Below are positions 9,008 to 17,085 of a DNA stretch of 64,000 bases, in pieces (within the stretch, counting starts at the first letter, position 1; each line of letters starts with the position of its first letter). A model generated the notes under the pieces. It was not told where the DNA came from, did not search any database, and was given only the letters and a program-made list of their open reading frames with translations. Made by a program: the position numbers and the translations under genes. This stretch comes from an uncultured Chryseobacterium sp. (lineage in GTDB: Bacteria; Bacteroidota; Bacteroidia; Flavobacteriales; Weeksellaceae). Location: positions 62,001 through 126,000 of the forward strand of contig CAJYWD010000036.1 of the NCBI GenBank assembly GCA_913778505.1, read 5' to 3'.

Positions 9008-9679
9008 TCAAGAATTATTCACGATCAAAACAATCTCACCTTTTAAAGTTTTGCTTCTCGAGAATTCAATTAACTCATTGATTGTGCCTCGTTTAGTTTC
9101 TTCAAATTTCTTGGAAATCTCTCTGCTCAGACTGACTCTCGTCTCCTCTCCAAAGAATTCTTTGATCTGCTCCAGTGTTGTGTTGATCTTGTGCGGACTT
9201 TCGTAAAGAACTATGGTCTTTTTCTCCTCAGCCAATTGTTTCAATTTGGTTTGTCTTCCTTTTTTCTGAGGAAGAAATCCAGCGAAAAGAAACTCATTAT
9301 TTGGCAATCCGGAAACTACAAGTGCTGGAATCAGCGCTGTAGCACCAGGAAGACAAATCATTTCTAAATTTTCATCCGCACAAGCCTTCGCCAGAAGATA
9401 GCCAGGATCAGAAATTCCCGGCGTTCCTGCATCGGTAATGATGGCGATGTTTTGGGCATTTTTAAGGTCATCAATTACTTTTTGAGTAGCCTGATGTTCA
9501 TTATGCAAATGATAAGATTTCAGCGGTTTGGATATTTCGTAGTGCTTTAGAAGAACGCCGGAAGTCCGTGTATCTTCGCACAAAATATAATCTACTTCTT
9601 TCAGAACTTTTACGGCCCGGAAAGTAATATCTTCCAGATTTCCAACGGGTGTTGGCACAAAATATAAAATACCGCTCAT
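9008..9679 (-). CDS. rsmI: 16S rRNA (cytidine(1402)-2'-O)-methyltransferase RsmI
   Basis: 223 residues of the tetrapyrrole-methylase-fold family that 2'-O-methylates C1402 of 16S rRNA using SAM. Diagnostic motifs are VPTPVGNLEDIT at the N terminus, CEDTRTSG, the glycine-rich ITDAGTPGISDPG, PGATALIPALVVSGLP, and LYESPHKI. All are in the expected order and the length is typical. The gene is convergent with the ATPase gene ending at 8979. It is separated from the upstream minus-strand gene by a 182-bp gap that contains a repeat. Confidence 0.95.
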   Translation of the reverse strand: MSGILYFVPTPVGNLEDITFRAVKVLKEVDYILCEDTRTSGVLLKHYEISKPLKSYHLHNEHQATQKVIDDLKNAQNIAIITDAGTPGISDPGYLLAKACADENLEMICLPGATALIPALVVSGLPNNEFLFAGFLPQKKGRQTKLKQLAEEKKTIVLYESPHKINTTLEQIKEFFGEETRVSLSREISKKFEETKRGTINELIEFSRSKTLKGEIVLIVNNS

Positions 9680-9700
9680 TATTTTCTTTTTTTAGGTTGT

Positions 9701-9775
9701 AATTCCGACCATAGGATATCTGCCGTTCTTACGTTTGGGTTGGAACGAATTCCAACCTTAGGATATCTATCGTTC
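9701..9775. repeat. Two imperfect 28-bp direct repeats around a hairpin
   Basis: AATTCCGACCATAGGATATC at 9701 and AATTCCAACCTTAGGATATC at 9748 begin two 28-bp copies (period 47) that differ at a few positions. Between and overlapping them is an inverted repeat at 9738-9757 (GGTTGGAA/TTCCAACC, 4-base loop). This looks like a dispersed intergenic element; no gene is seen from 9680 to 9861. Confidence 0.6.
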
Positions 9776-9861
9776 CCAACGGAACTTTTCTTTGGCCCAA
9801 AGTCGTAAAGCGAGGGCTGATTTTCAAAACCTAAGATTTCGATTTTAAGTTTCCTGCTGAC

Positions 9862-11001
9862 CTACAAAAACCTGTTTTCTACCAAAGTCCAAAGCCTCTG
9901 TGCATAAGAATCCACTTTTTTCCAATCTTTTTCGTAATAAATATCGCTGAGAAATTCCTGCGCTTTTTCTACAGAAGTAAAGGAATTCAGCATATTGACC
10001 ACATCATTCAGTTCACTCTGGCTTCCATTGAAAAGATATTGTGAAAACGCAATTCTGTCGTTAAGATCCAGTTTGAATTCCGGCTTTGGTTTTGGCGCCT
10101 CCATGTAATCGGTGGGCACATTATTTTTCAGAAGACTCCCGGAAGGCTTTACCGGTTCAGGTTTTTCCAATTGTTCCAGATGATCATCATCAAATAAAGA
10201 TTTGGTGATTTTCAGTCCCTTTATATTAGCTAATTTAAATTTTTTATCTTGCTGATCTTGATTGTAAAAGGCTTGATTTTGCATTTCCGCGTTTTTCGGC
10301 TGCGCGTTGTCTTTGGAAAACTCAACGATTTTTCTACGGTTCTCTTCCAGTTCTTTCAGACGCGCTTCCTTCTCTGCCAATCGGGATTCATAATCATCTT
10401 TGGCAGGTTTGGATCCCTTTTCTTTTTCCATCGCAAAGGAAAACTGGCTATCCTGCATCGGTTCCAGTTGCTCGGCAGGCCTTTCCAGAAGTTGCTCTAC
10501 TTCAGCTTCATTTTCTTCAACGGCTTCTACGATATCTTCATGAAAATGCTGTGCCTCCACGCTTTCCAACTCATTTTCTGAAATCAATTGCTCCGTGTCT
10601 TCCGTTAAATCGACTTCCTGAGATTCTCTGTCTTCTTCCAGTTTAAAATCTTCCGGTTGAGGATTCTCAATCGGTGATGGTTCAGCAGCTTTTTCAGTTG
10701 CGTCAATTTCCACAAAAGAATGAACTTCTTCCACTTCCGGTACATCTTCAAAAAGATCATGAGTCTCGATTTGCTCAATCTTTACATTTAATTCATGATC
10801 TGACAACGGCAAAGAAGTTTCTGGCAAAGAGCTTGATTCAAGAGTTCTGGAAACCTTGAGAAAGGCAAACTTCTGATACAACTCGTGGATTGAATTTTCC
10901 TTTTCTAACAGCGCTTCGTAGCTTTCCGCACCTGACAATTCTGCGAGAAGATTCTTAACCTCTCCAAAAACATTTTCATAGGATTCCCGCCAATTTTGCA
11001 T
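9862..11001 (-). CDS. Acidic, low-complexity hypothetical protein, 379 aa
   Basis: 379 residues with a short ordered N terminus (MQNWRESYENVFGEVKN), a long Glu/Ser/Pro-rich middle (about 70-260) with a predicted coiled coil around YESRLAEKEARLKELEENRR, and an ordered C-terminal domain (about 300-379; FSQYLFNGSQSELNDVV, DIYYEKDWKKVDSYAQRLW). There is no signal peptide, so it is cytoplasmic. The ordered ends with a disordered acidic linker suggest a scaffold or adaptor. I do not recognise the family. It is divergent from tdk across a 270-bp gap in which I see no other feature. Confidence 0.7.
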   Translation of the reverse strand: MQNWRESYENVFGEVKNLLAELSGAESYEALLEKENSIHELYQKFAFLKVSRTLESSSLPETSLPLSDHELNVKIEQIETHDLFEDVPEVEEVHSFVEIDATEKAAEPSPIENPQPEDFKLEEDRESQEVDLTEDTEQLISENELESVEAQHFHEDIVEAVEENEAEVEQLLERPAEQLEPMQDSQFSFAMEKEKGSKPAKDDYESRLAEKEARLKELEENRRKIVEFSKDNAQPKNAEMQNQAFYNQDQQDKKFKLANIKGLKITKSLFDDDHLEQLEKPEPVKPSGSLLKNNVPTDYMEAPKPKPEFKLDLNDRIAFSQYLFNGSQSELNDVVNMLNSFTSVEKAQEFLSDIYYEKDWKKVDSYAQRLWTLVENRFL

Positions 11002-11271
11002 AATATATCTTATTAATTTTTACTTAAATTTGATGCTTATAAATTTAAGAACAATTTTGTTCCCAAAAAGGTTTTACTTTTAATAATTTTAATTCTTGAA
11101 TGCTGTAAATTTAATCGCAAAATCGCAATCTTTTTACAAGCAAAATACTTTGAAGTCGCATAATTTCTTTAATTTAATTTCAATTAGCGACTTAAAGGTT
11201 TGATAAGGAAATTGATTTCGTGCCTTTGTGTTGAAACAAAAATTTTAAAACAATTTTTTGCTAAATTAATA

Positions 11272-11865
11272 ATGTTTTTAGAAAATACAATTAACCATTC
11301 CAAACAAAGCGGCTGGATGGAGGTGATCTGTGGTTCTATGTTCTCCGGAAAGACGGAAGAACTCATCCGCAGACTTCGCCGTGCGGAAATGGCCGGGCAG
11401 AATGTCGAGATTTTTAAACCAAAAATCGACACACGCTATTCTGATGAAGATGTCGTCTCTCACAACCAGACTAAAATCCGAAGCACAGCTGTGGAAAGTC
11501 CGTCCGAGATTCTTTTGTTGGGTTCTAATTGTGATGTGGTGGCGATAGATGAAGCGCAGTTTTTCGACGAAAGCATTGTAGACGTCGCTAATCAACTGGC
11601 AAACAACGGAATAAGAGTTGTTATTGCCGGTTTGGATATGGATTTTCTTGGTCGCCCTTTTGGGCCGATGCCCAATCTGATGGCAACCGCAGAATACGTG
11701 ACCAAAGTTCATGCGATATGCAGAAGGACAGGAAATCTTGCCAACTATTCTATGCGGACTTCTGCAGGCAAGGAATTGGTGGAATTGGGAGAAACCGAAG
11801 CTTACGATGCAGTGAGCAGAAAGATTTTTGTGGAGGAAGTTCTTAATAAAAAAAATGAAAATTAA
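11272..11865 (+). CDS. tdk: Thymidine kinase (type II)
   Basis: 197 residues; phosphorylates thymidine with ATP for dTMP salvage. It has P-loop GSMFSGKT (21-28), the Walker B-like AIDEAQFF near 95, the GLDMDFLGRPFG lasso segment near 120, and a C-terminal region ending in VEEVL. The ATG at 11272 gives the usual length; the open frame extends 24 codons upstream without family similarity. Type II kinases usually carry two CxxC zinc pairs, but here the region after VTKVHA reads CRRTGN with only a single cysteine, so the structural zinc site seems lost. It is first in a plus-strand run and ends 22 bp before murF-alr. Confidence 0.92.
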   Translation: MFLENTINHSKQSGWMEVICGSMFSGKTEELIRRLRRAEMAGQNVEIFKPKIDTRYSDEDVVSHNQTKIRSTAVESPSEILLLGSNCDVVAIDEAQFFDESIVDVANQLANNGIRVVIAGLDMDFLGRPFGPMPNLMATAEYVTKVHAICRRTGNLANYSMRTSAGKELVELGETEAYDAVSRKIFVEEVLNKKNEN

Positions 11866-11887
11866 TTATTTTAATTATTGATATTCA

Positions 11888-14332
11888 ATGAATTATACAG
11901 CAAAAGAAATTGCAGAAATTACCAATTCGGAAATCGTTGGAAATCAAGATATCAAAATCAAAAATCTGGCGCTTGACAGCCGAACGATTTATTCTACAAA
12001 AAATACCGCATTTCTTGCGATAAGCACCAAGAAAAATTCGGGACAAAAATATATCGATACAGTTATAGAAAAAGGAATTGATACGATTATTACTGAAAAT
12101 AAAATCGAAAATCCTTTTATCAATCAAATTATCACAGAAAATTCTGTTGAATTTTTACAGACGCTTGCCAAATACCATTTTGAACATTCAAGCATCAATT
12201 CGGTTGGAATCACCGGAAGTAACGGAAAAACAATCCTGAAGGAATGGTTGTACCAATGTTTTTCTAATGAGTTTGTGACGGTTAAAAGTCCAAAAAGTTT
12301 TAATTCGCAGATCGGTTTGCCTTTATCATTATTGCAAATCGACACAAAACACGAACTGGGAATTTTCGAAGTTGGAATTTCCAAACCCGGTGAAATGGAA
12401 AAACAGGAATATGTTTTTCAACCGAAGATTGGATTACTAACGCATATTGGAACCGCGCATTCCGCCAATTTCAACTCAGAAGAAGAATTAATCCGAGAGA
12501 AATTAGAGCTTTTCAAACATTCAGAAATTATATTTTTCAATGCTGATAATGCATTGACATACAAATTAATCAATCAATTATATTCAAGTAAAAAATTAAG
12601 ATCATACGGGTTAAACCATAATAATGACATCACGATAATTTCTGATGTTAATGACCGAAATCAGGATATTAAAATCAGATATTTTGATGAAGAATTTTCA
12701 CTTCCGATCAATCAAAGAGATGAGGCAACTTTGACCAATGTTTTGGCTTTGATAGGAGTTTTGAAAGAGTTTAATTTGTCAAATCTTCAAATCAAAGAAA
12801 AAATCGATGCACTTAAAGCGATTGAAATGCGTTTGGAAAGCATCGAAGGCATTAGAAATAATCTGATTATTAATGATTCTTATAATCTGGATTTGGATTC
12901 TTTGAAAATCGCCTTCCAGTTTATCGCCGAATATAATAAACCAAAGAAATCTCTGATTCTCACAGATATTCTGGATTCCAAGGAGAATTTGGAAGAACTA
13001 TATTCTGAAGTTTCTGAGTTGGTGAATGAGCAGAACTTTGATAAAGTTTTCTTGATTGGCGAGGAAATTAGTTCATTTTATAAACTGTTTGGTTCTGAAA
13101 CTTTTACTTTTAATCATACGAGTCAATTTATTGAGAGTAAAGTTATTAATGATTTAGAAAACCAAGTCATTCTTCTGAAAGGTGCGAGAAAATTTGAGAT
13201 TGAAAAAATCAAAGAAATTCTTGAGCTCAGAAAACATGATACGGTTCTGGAGATCAATCTCAATGCGATTCTTCATAATATCAATTTCCATAAATTTTTG
13301 CTAAAACCGGAGACCAAAATGATGGCCATGGTAAAAGCGAATGCTTATGGGTTAGGAAGCTACGAAATTTCTGAATTTCTCCAGCATCATCATATTGATT
13401 ATCTTGGTGTTGCCTTTGCAGACGAAGGTGTTGAACTCAGAAAAAAGGGAATCACAACACCAATTATCGTGATGAATCCCGAACAACACAGCTACGACAG
13501 TGTAATCGAATATAATCTGGAACCGGAAATATATAGTCTCCGGGTTTTAGAATTATTCAATGAACAACTGATTAAGTCCGGAAATCAACTTAAATATCCG
13601 ATTCATATCAAGCTGGAAACAGGAATGCATCGTCTTGGTTTTCAGGATTTTGAACTGGATGAATTAACTGAAAAATTAAATGCGATGAATGTCAAAGTTC
13701 AGAGTATTTTCAGTCATCTCTCTTCTTCGGATATGCCGGAAGAAAAAGAATTTACGTTACATCAGTTAAAGACATTTGAACAAAATTCCAATTATTTGAT
13801 TGAAAAATTAGGTTATCAGCCACTACGACATATTCTCAATTCTTCCGGAATTATCAATTATACTGATTATCAATATAATATGGTAAGAATTGGAATTGGA
13901 ATGATTGGAGAAACTGCGAATCCTGAAATTAAAAAACAACTGCAGCATTCTGTTAGTTTTAAAACTGTAATTTCACAAATTTCTGACGTAAAAACTGGTG
14001 AATCAGTCGGTTATAGCCGAAGATTCAGAGCTGAACACGATACAAAAATAGCGACAATTCCTGTTGGCTATGCCGATGGAATCCCACGATTGATTGGCAA
14101 CAAGATCGGAAATGTGGGGATTCAAAATCAACTTTGTCCTATTGTTGGTAGCATCTGCATGGATATGATGATGATTGATGTCAATGATGTGACTGCAAAA
14201 GAAGGTGATCCTGTCACGATTTTTAATTCGAATCCCACCTTGGAAGAATTTTCAAAATATTGTGGAACAATTACTTATGAAGTATTAACTTCGATTTCTC
14301 CTCGAGTGAAAAGAATTTATATAAAAAATTAG
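11888..14332 (+). CDS. Bifunctional UDP-N-acetylmuramoyl-tripeptide:D-Ala-D-Ala ligase / alanine racemase
   Basis: An 814-residue fusion. The N-terminal MurF half (about 1-450) has the ATP loop GSNGKT (110-115), an FNSQIGLPLSLL segment and a Mur central domain, and adds D-Ala-D-Ala to the muramyl tripeptide. The C-terminal half (about 455-814) is alanine racemase: the PLP lysine lies in MAMVKANAYGLG (Lys483), followed by KLETGMHRLGF, HILNSSGI, SVGYSRRF, and VGSICMDMMMID near the end. It thus supplies D-Ala and uses its dipeptide in one chain. The fusion is a known Bacteroidota arrangement. It is 22 bp after tdk and 5 bp before the patatin gene. Confidence 0.95.
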   Translation: MNYTAKEIAEITNSEIVGNQDIKIKNLALDSRTIYSTKNTAFLAISTKKNSGQKYIDTVIEKGIDTIITENKIENPFINQIITENSVEFLQTLAKYHFEHSSINSVGITGSNGKTILKEWLYQCFSNEFVTVKSPKSFNSQIGLPLSLLQIDTKHELGIFEVGISKPGEMEKQEYVFQPKIGLLTHIGTAHSANFNSEEELIREKLELFKHSEIIFFNADNALTYKLINQLYSSKKLRSYGLNHNNDITIISDVNDRNQDIKIRYFDEEFSLPINQRDEATLTNVLALIGVLKEFNLSNLQIKEKIDALKAIEMRLESIEGIRNNLIINDSYNLDLDSLKIAFQFIAEYNKPKKSLILTDILDSKENLEELYSEVSELVNEQNFDKVFLIGEEISSFYKLFGSETFTFNHTSQFIESKVINDLENQVILLKGARKFEIEKIKEILELRKHDTVLEINLNAILHNINFHKFLLKPETKMMAMVKANAYGLGSYEISEFLQHHHIDYLGVAFADEGVELRKKGITTPIIVMNPEQHSYDSVIEYNLEPEIYSLRVLELFNEQLIKSGNQLKYPIHIKLETGMHRLGFQDFELDELTEKLNAMNVKVQSIFSHLSSSDMPEEKEFTLHQLKTFEQNSNYLIEKLGYQPLRHILNSSGIINYTDYQYNMVRIGIGMIGETANPEIKKQLQHSVSFKTVISQISDVKTGESVGYSRRFRAEHDTKIATIPVGYADGIPRLIGNKIGNVGIQNQLCPIVGSICMDMMMIDVNDVTAKEGDPVTIFNSNPTLEEFSKYCGTITYEVLTSISPRVKRIYIKN

Positions 14333-14337
14333 AAGAA

Positions 14338-16494
14338 ATGATTAAGAAGCTCTTTTACCTTGTTCTATTTTCAGCTTATCTGATGAGTTATTCTCAGGTA
14401 AAGGAAAATCTTATCATTCCGAAACATCCTAAGATCGGACTTTCTTTGTCAGGCGGTGGTGCAAAAGGCTTTACGCACGTTGGCGTTCTTAAAGTTTTGG
14501 ACTCTCTTGGTGTCAAGATCGATTATATTTCCGGAACCAGTATGGGTGCCATTGTAGGCGGACTATATTCTGCTGGCTATACCGGCAAGGATATTGAAAA
14601 AATTGTGATGGATACCGATTTTTATTCGCTGATAACCGACCCAAAAACCAGGCAGGAAACCAGCTTTTTCAATAAAAATGTAGATAAATACCTTTTTACC
14701 GTTCCGCTTAAAAACGGAAAAGTGACTTTCCCATCCTCAATCAGTACAGGTCAGCGAAATGTGTACATGCTGAAAGAACTTTTGCGTAACGTGTCTAATA
14801 TTGATGATTTTTCAAAGCTTCCCATTCCTTTTATGTGCATAGGAACAAATATTGAATCTGGGAACATGACTATATTTGAGAAAGGAGATTTGGTTTCTTC
14901 CATAATGGCAAGTTCTGCATTTCCGTCGCTTCTGGAACCTGTGAAAGTGGGTGACAGCATCTATGTGGATGGTGCCATGACGGTCAATTATCCGTCGAAA
15001 CCACTTAAAGATAAGGGAATGGATATTGTGATTGGTGTGGATCTAAGCCAGCCGCTGGCCAGCCGCAATGATCTGAACAGTGTGGTAGCAATCCTGAATC
15101 AGATTATAGATATCGGCATTCATAAGGAAACGCTTAACCAATACAAGTATACGGATATCAATATCAAGCCCGATCTGAAAGGAATGACCGCAACAAGCTA
15201 TGATGAGAAGCGGAAAATACTGGACAGCGGCTACGTAGAAGCAAAAAGATATGCCACGATCCTGGACCAGCTCCCCAAGCGCAGTAATGACCGTGTACGG
15301 TTGTCCATTAATCCCATTTACTCCAGCGTTTACAAAATTGACAGCCTTGTCGTAGAAAATGGCAATATCTATAAGTCCAACTATATCCGCGGAAAAATGG
15401 GTCTTAAACTGCCGTCACTGCAGACTTATGGCAGCGTGAATAAGATGATTGACAAACTCTACGCTACCAACAATTATAAATTCATCAATTATGATATTGT
15501 GCAGGACAATAACAGCAACTACCTGAAACTATATGTAACGGAAGACGAGGCACGGCATTTCCTCAAATTTGGTCTTCATTACGACGAAGTTTTCAAGACA
15601 GGTCTACTGTTGAATTATTCTGCCAAGCGTTTGCTTTTCAGAAACTCCAATCTGTCACTTGATGTGGTTATTGGCGATAATCCACGCTACTATTTCAATT
15701 ATTTTATCGATAACGGCTACATTCCGGGATTTGGCCTTTACTCCAGCGGTATGACGTTTGATCTCAAAAATATCAATAACAATACTACCGAAACCTGGGA
15801 TTGGTTCCGGAACGAGGTTTATCTCCAATCGGTGTGGAAAGACAAATTTGCCATTGGCGGTGGTCTCAGCCATGATTACTTTGAAAGTGAAAGGAACGGC
15901 AATGATAAAAGAGTTGAGAAATATCTGAATCCTTATGTTTTTGTGAAAAGTGATACTCAAAATGATAAGGATTTTCCTACTAAGGGATTCTACCTGAATG
16001 CCGAAGGAAAAATTATAGATCTTTTTAATGCGGATCTGGAGCAAAAACCTATCAATATTAAGGCTGATATCAAAATGAACTTTTATATCTCCAAAATGTT
16101 TACCTACAGGCTCAATCTTTTTGGTGGTGTTACTATTGGGGACAATCTGCCATCTTACTATCAATACAGAATCGGAGGAATTTTTGAGCAGACTATTGTC
16201 AATTTCAAACGATTTGGAGGCTACCAGTTCGCAGCCTTAACGGATAACAATATCTTTGTAGCTTCTAACGATTTGCAGTTTCGCTTTAACAAAAACTATT
16301 TTCTGATCGGAAATTTCAGCATCGCAAACATGTTCAGTTCCATCAAATTTGAAGATGCGATAAAGCTTAACTACAGTTCTATCGGTTTAACTGCCGGCTA
16401 CAAATCGCCTTTCGGTCAGGTCAAACTTAATATCAGCAAATCTCTTAACAAACATAAAGGCGTATTCAGCGTCATACTAGGACATTGGTTTTAA
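14338..16494 (+). CDS. Patatin-like phospholipase with C-terminal outer-membrane barrel
   Basis: 718 residues. A signal peptide (MIKKLFYLVLFSAYLMSYSQ) precedes a patatin domain (about 33-230): glycine-rich LSLSGGGAKGF oxyanion loop, nucleophile Ser68 in GTSMG, and the dyad aspartate in VDGAM near 210. A POTRA-like linker (about 320-410) then leads to a beta-barrel with many aromatic-rich strands, ending LGHWF with the terminal Phe typical of outer-membrane proteins. The architecture matches PlpD-type (type Vd) autotransporter esterases. It starts 5 bp after murF-alr and ends 5 bp before ybeY, so it is co-transcribed with them. Confidence 0.9.
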   Translation: MIKKLFYLVLFSAYLMSYSQVKENLIIPKHPKIGLSLSGGGAKGFTHVGVLKVLDSLGVKIDYISGTSMGAIVGGLYSAGYTGKDIEKIVMDTDFYSLITDPKTRQETSFFNKNVDKYLFTVPLKNGKVTFPSSISTGQRNVYMLKELLRNVSNIDDFSKLPIPFMCIGTNIESGNMTIFEKGDLVSSIMASSAFPSLLEPVKVGDSIYVDGAMTVNYPSKPLKDKGMDIVIGVDLSQPLASRNDLNSVVAILNQIIDIGIHKETLNQYKYTDINIKPDLKGMTATSYDEKRKILDSGYVEAKRYATILDQLPKRSNDRVRLSINPIYSSVYKIDSLVVENGNIYKSNYIRGKMGLKLPSLQTYGSVNKMIDKLYATNNYKFINYDIVQDNNSNYLKLYVTEDEARHFLKFGLHYDEVFKTGLLLNYSAKRLLFRNSNLSLDVVIGDNPRYYFNYFIDNGYIPGFGLYSSGMTFDLKNINNNTTETWDWFRNEVYLQSVWKDKFAIGGGLSHDYFESERNGNDKRVEKYLNPYVFVKSDTQNDKDFPTKGFYLNAEGKIIDLFNADLEQKPINIKADIKMNFYISKMFTYRLNLFGGVTIGDNLPSYYQYRIGGIFEQTIVNFKRFGGYQFAALTDNNIFVASNDLQFRFNKNYFLIGNFSIANMFSSIKFEDAIKLNYSSIGLTAGYKSPFGQVKLNISKSLNKHKGVFSVILGHWF

Positions 16495-16499
16495 ATAAA

Positions 16500-16916
16500 A
16501 TGATTAATTACTTCTTCGAGAATATCGATCCCAAAAACATCCATCCGCACACTTCACAATGGCTGGAAGAGCTTATAATTTCCGAAAATAAAAAACCTGG
16601 AGAAATCAATTATATTTTCTGTGATGATGAGTATCTTCTCAAGGTCAATCAGGATTATCTGGATCACGATTATTACACAGACATCATCACATTTGACTAT
16701 GTGAAGGGAAAAACCATTTCAGGGGATATTTTCGTATCTTTGCCGCGCATTTTGGACAACGCTTCTACTCTGTCTCAGGACTTTGAAAAGGAGTTCAACC
16801 GAGTTTTGGCGCACGGAATTCTTCATCTTTGCGGATACAAGGATAAAACCGAAGAAGAACAGATCAGAATGCGGGCAAAAGAAGATTTTTATATCAATCA
16901 ATTTAAAAATCTTTAG
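16500..16916 (+). CDS. ybeY: Endoribonuclease YbeY (16S rRNA maturation)
   Basis: 138 residues from the ATG at 16500 (MINYFFENI); an earlier in-frame codon would overlap the patatin stop. YbeY is a metal-dependent RNase needed for 16S 3'-end processing and ribosome quality control. The metal motif reads HGILHLCGYKDK: two histidines are kept, and the third ligand position that is His in E. coli is Asp here, a substitution I associate with Bacteroidota YbeY. The upstream TDIITFDY block is also conserved. It is the last gene before the repeat and parS that precede mnmG. Confidence 0.92.
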   Translation: MINYFFENIDPKNIHPHTSQWLEELIISENKKPGEINYIFCDDEYLLKVNQDYLDHDYYTDIITFDYVKGKTISGDIFVSLPRILDNASTLSQDFEKEFNRVLAHGILHLCGYKDKTEEEQIRMRAKEDFYINQFKNL

Positions 16917-17004
16917 GAGCTATCTCCCGCTTTCCGCTAATACTCCTCACGCCAATGCTTTTCCCAAAGCTAGTTGCGGGGTAACCGCTGCAATCGGGGC
17001 TAGT
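16917..17004. repeat. Dispersed intergenic repeat, copy A
   Basis: Starts at the ybeY stop: AGCTATCTCCCGCTTTCCGC ... GGGTAACCGCTGCAATCGGG. A related copy lies at 30021-30104. The shared ends (AGCTAT..CCGC..TCCGCTA and GGATAACCGCT..TCGGG) mark a short flavobacterial intergenic repeat. The middle of the two copies differs. Confidence 0.55.
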
Positions 17005-17036
17005 TTCGATAGTATTATAAAAGTAAATTATGATAA

Positions 17037-17052
17037 TGTTTCACGTGGAACA
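17037..17052 (-). promoter_or_regulatory. parS: parS centromere site (ParB-binding), left copy
   Basis: TGTTTCACGTGGAACA is the exact reverse complement of the site at 18958 and matches the near-universal parS consensus TGTTNCACGTGAAACA at every defined position. It lies 34 bp upstream of the mnmG start. ParB spreads from such sites, which cluster near oriC. Confidence 0.9.
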
Positions 17053-17085
17053 TATCAATTATCAATCATCATTTAAATTATAAAA

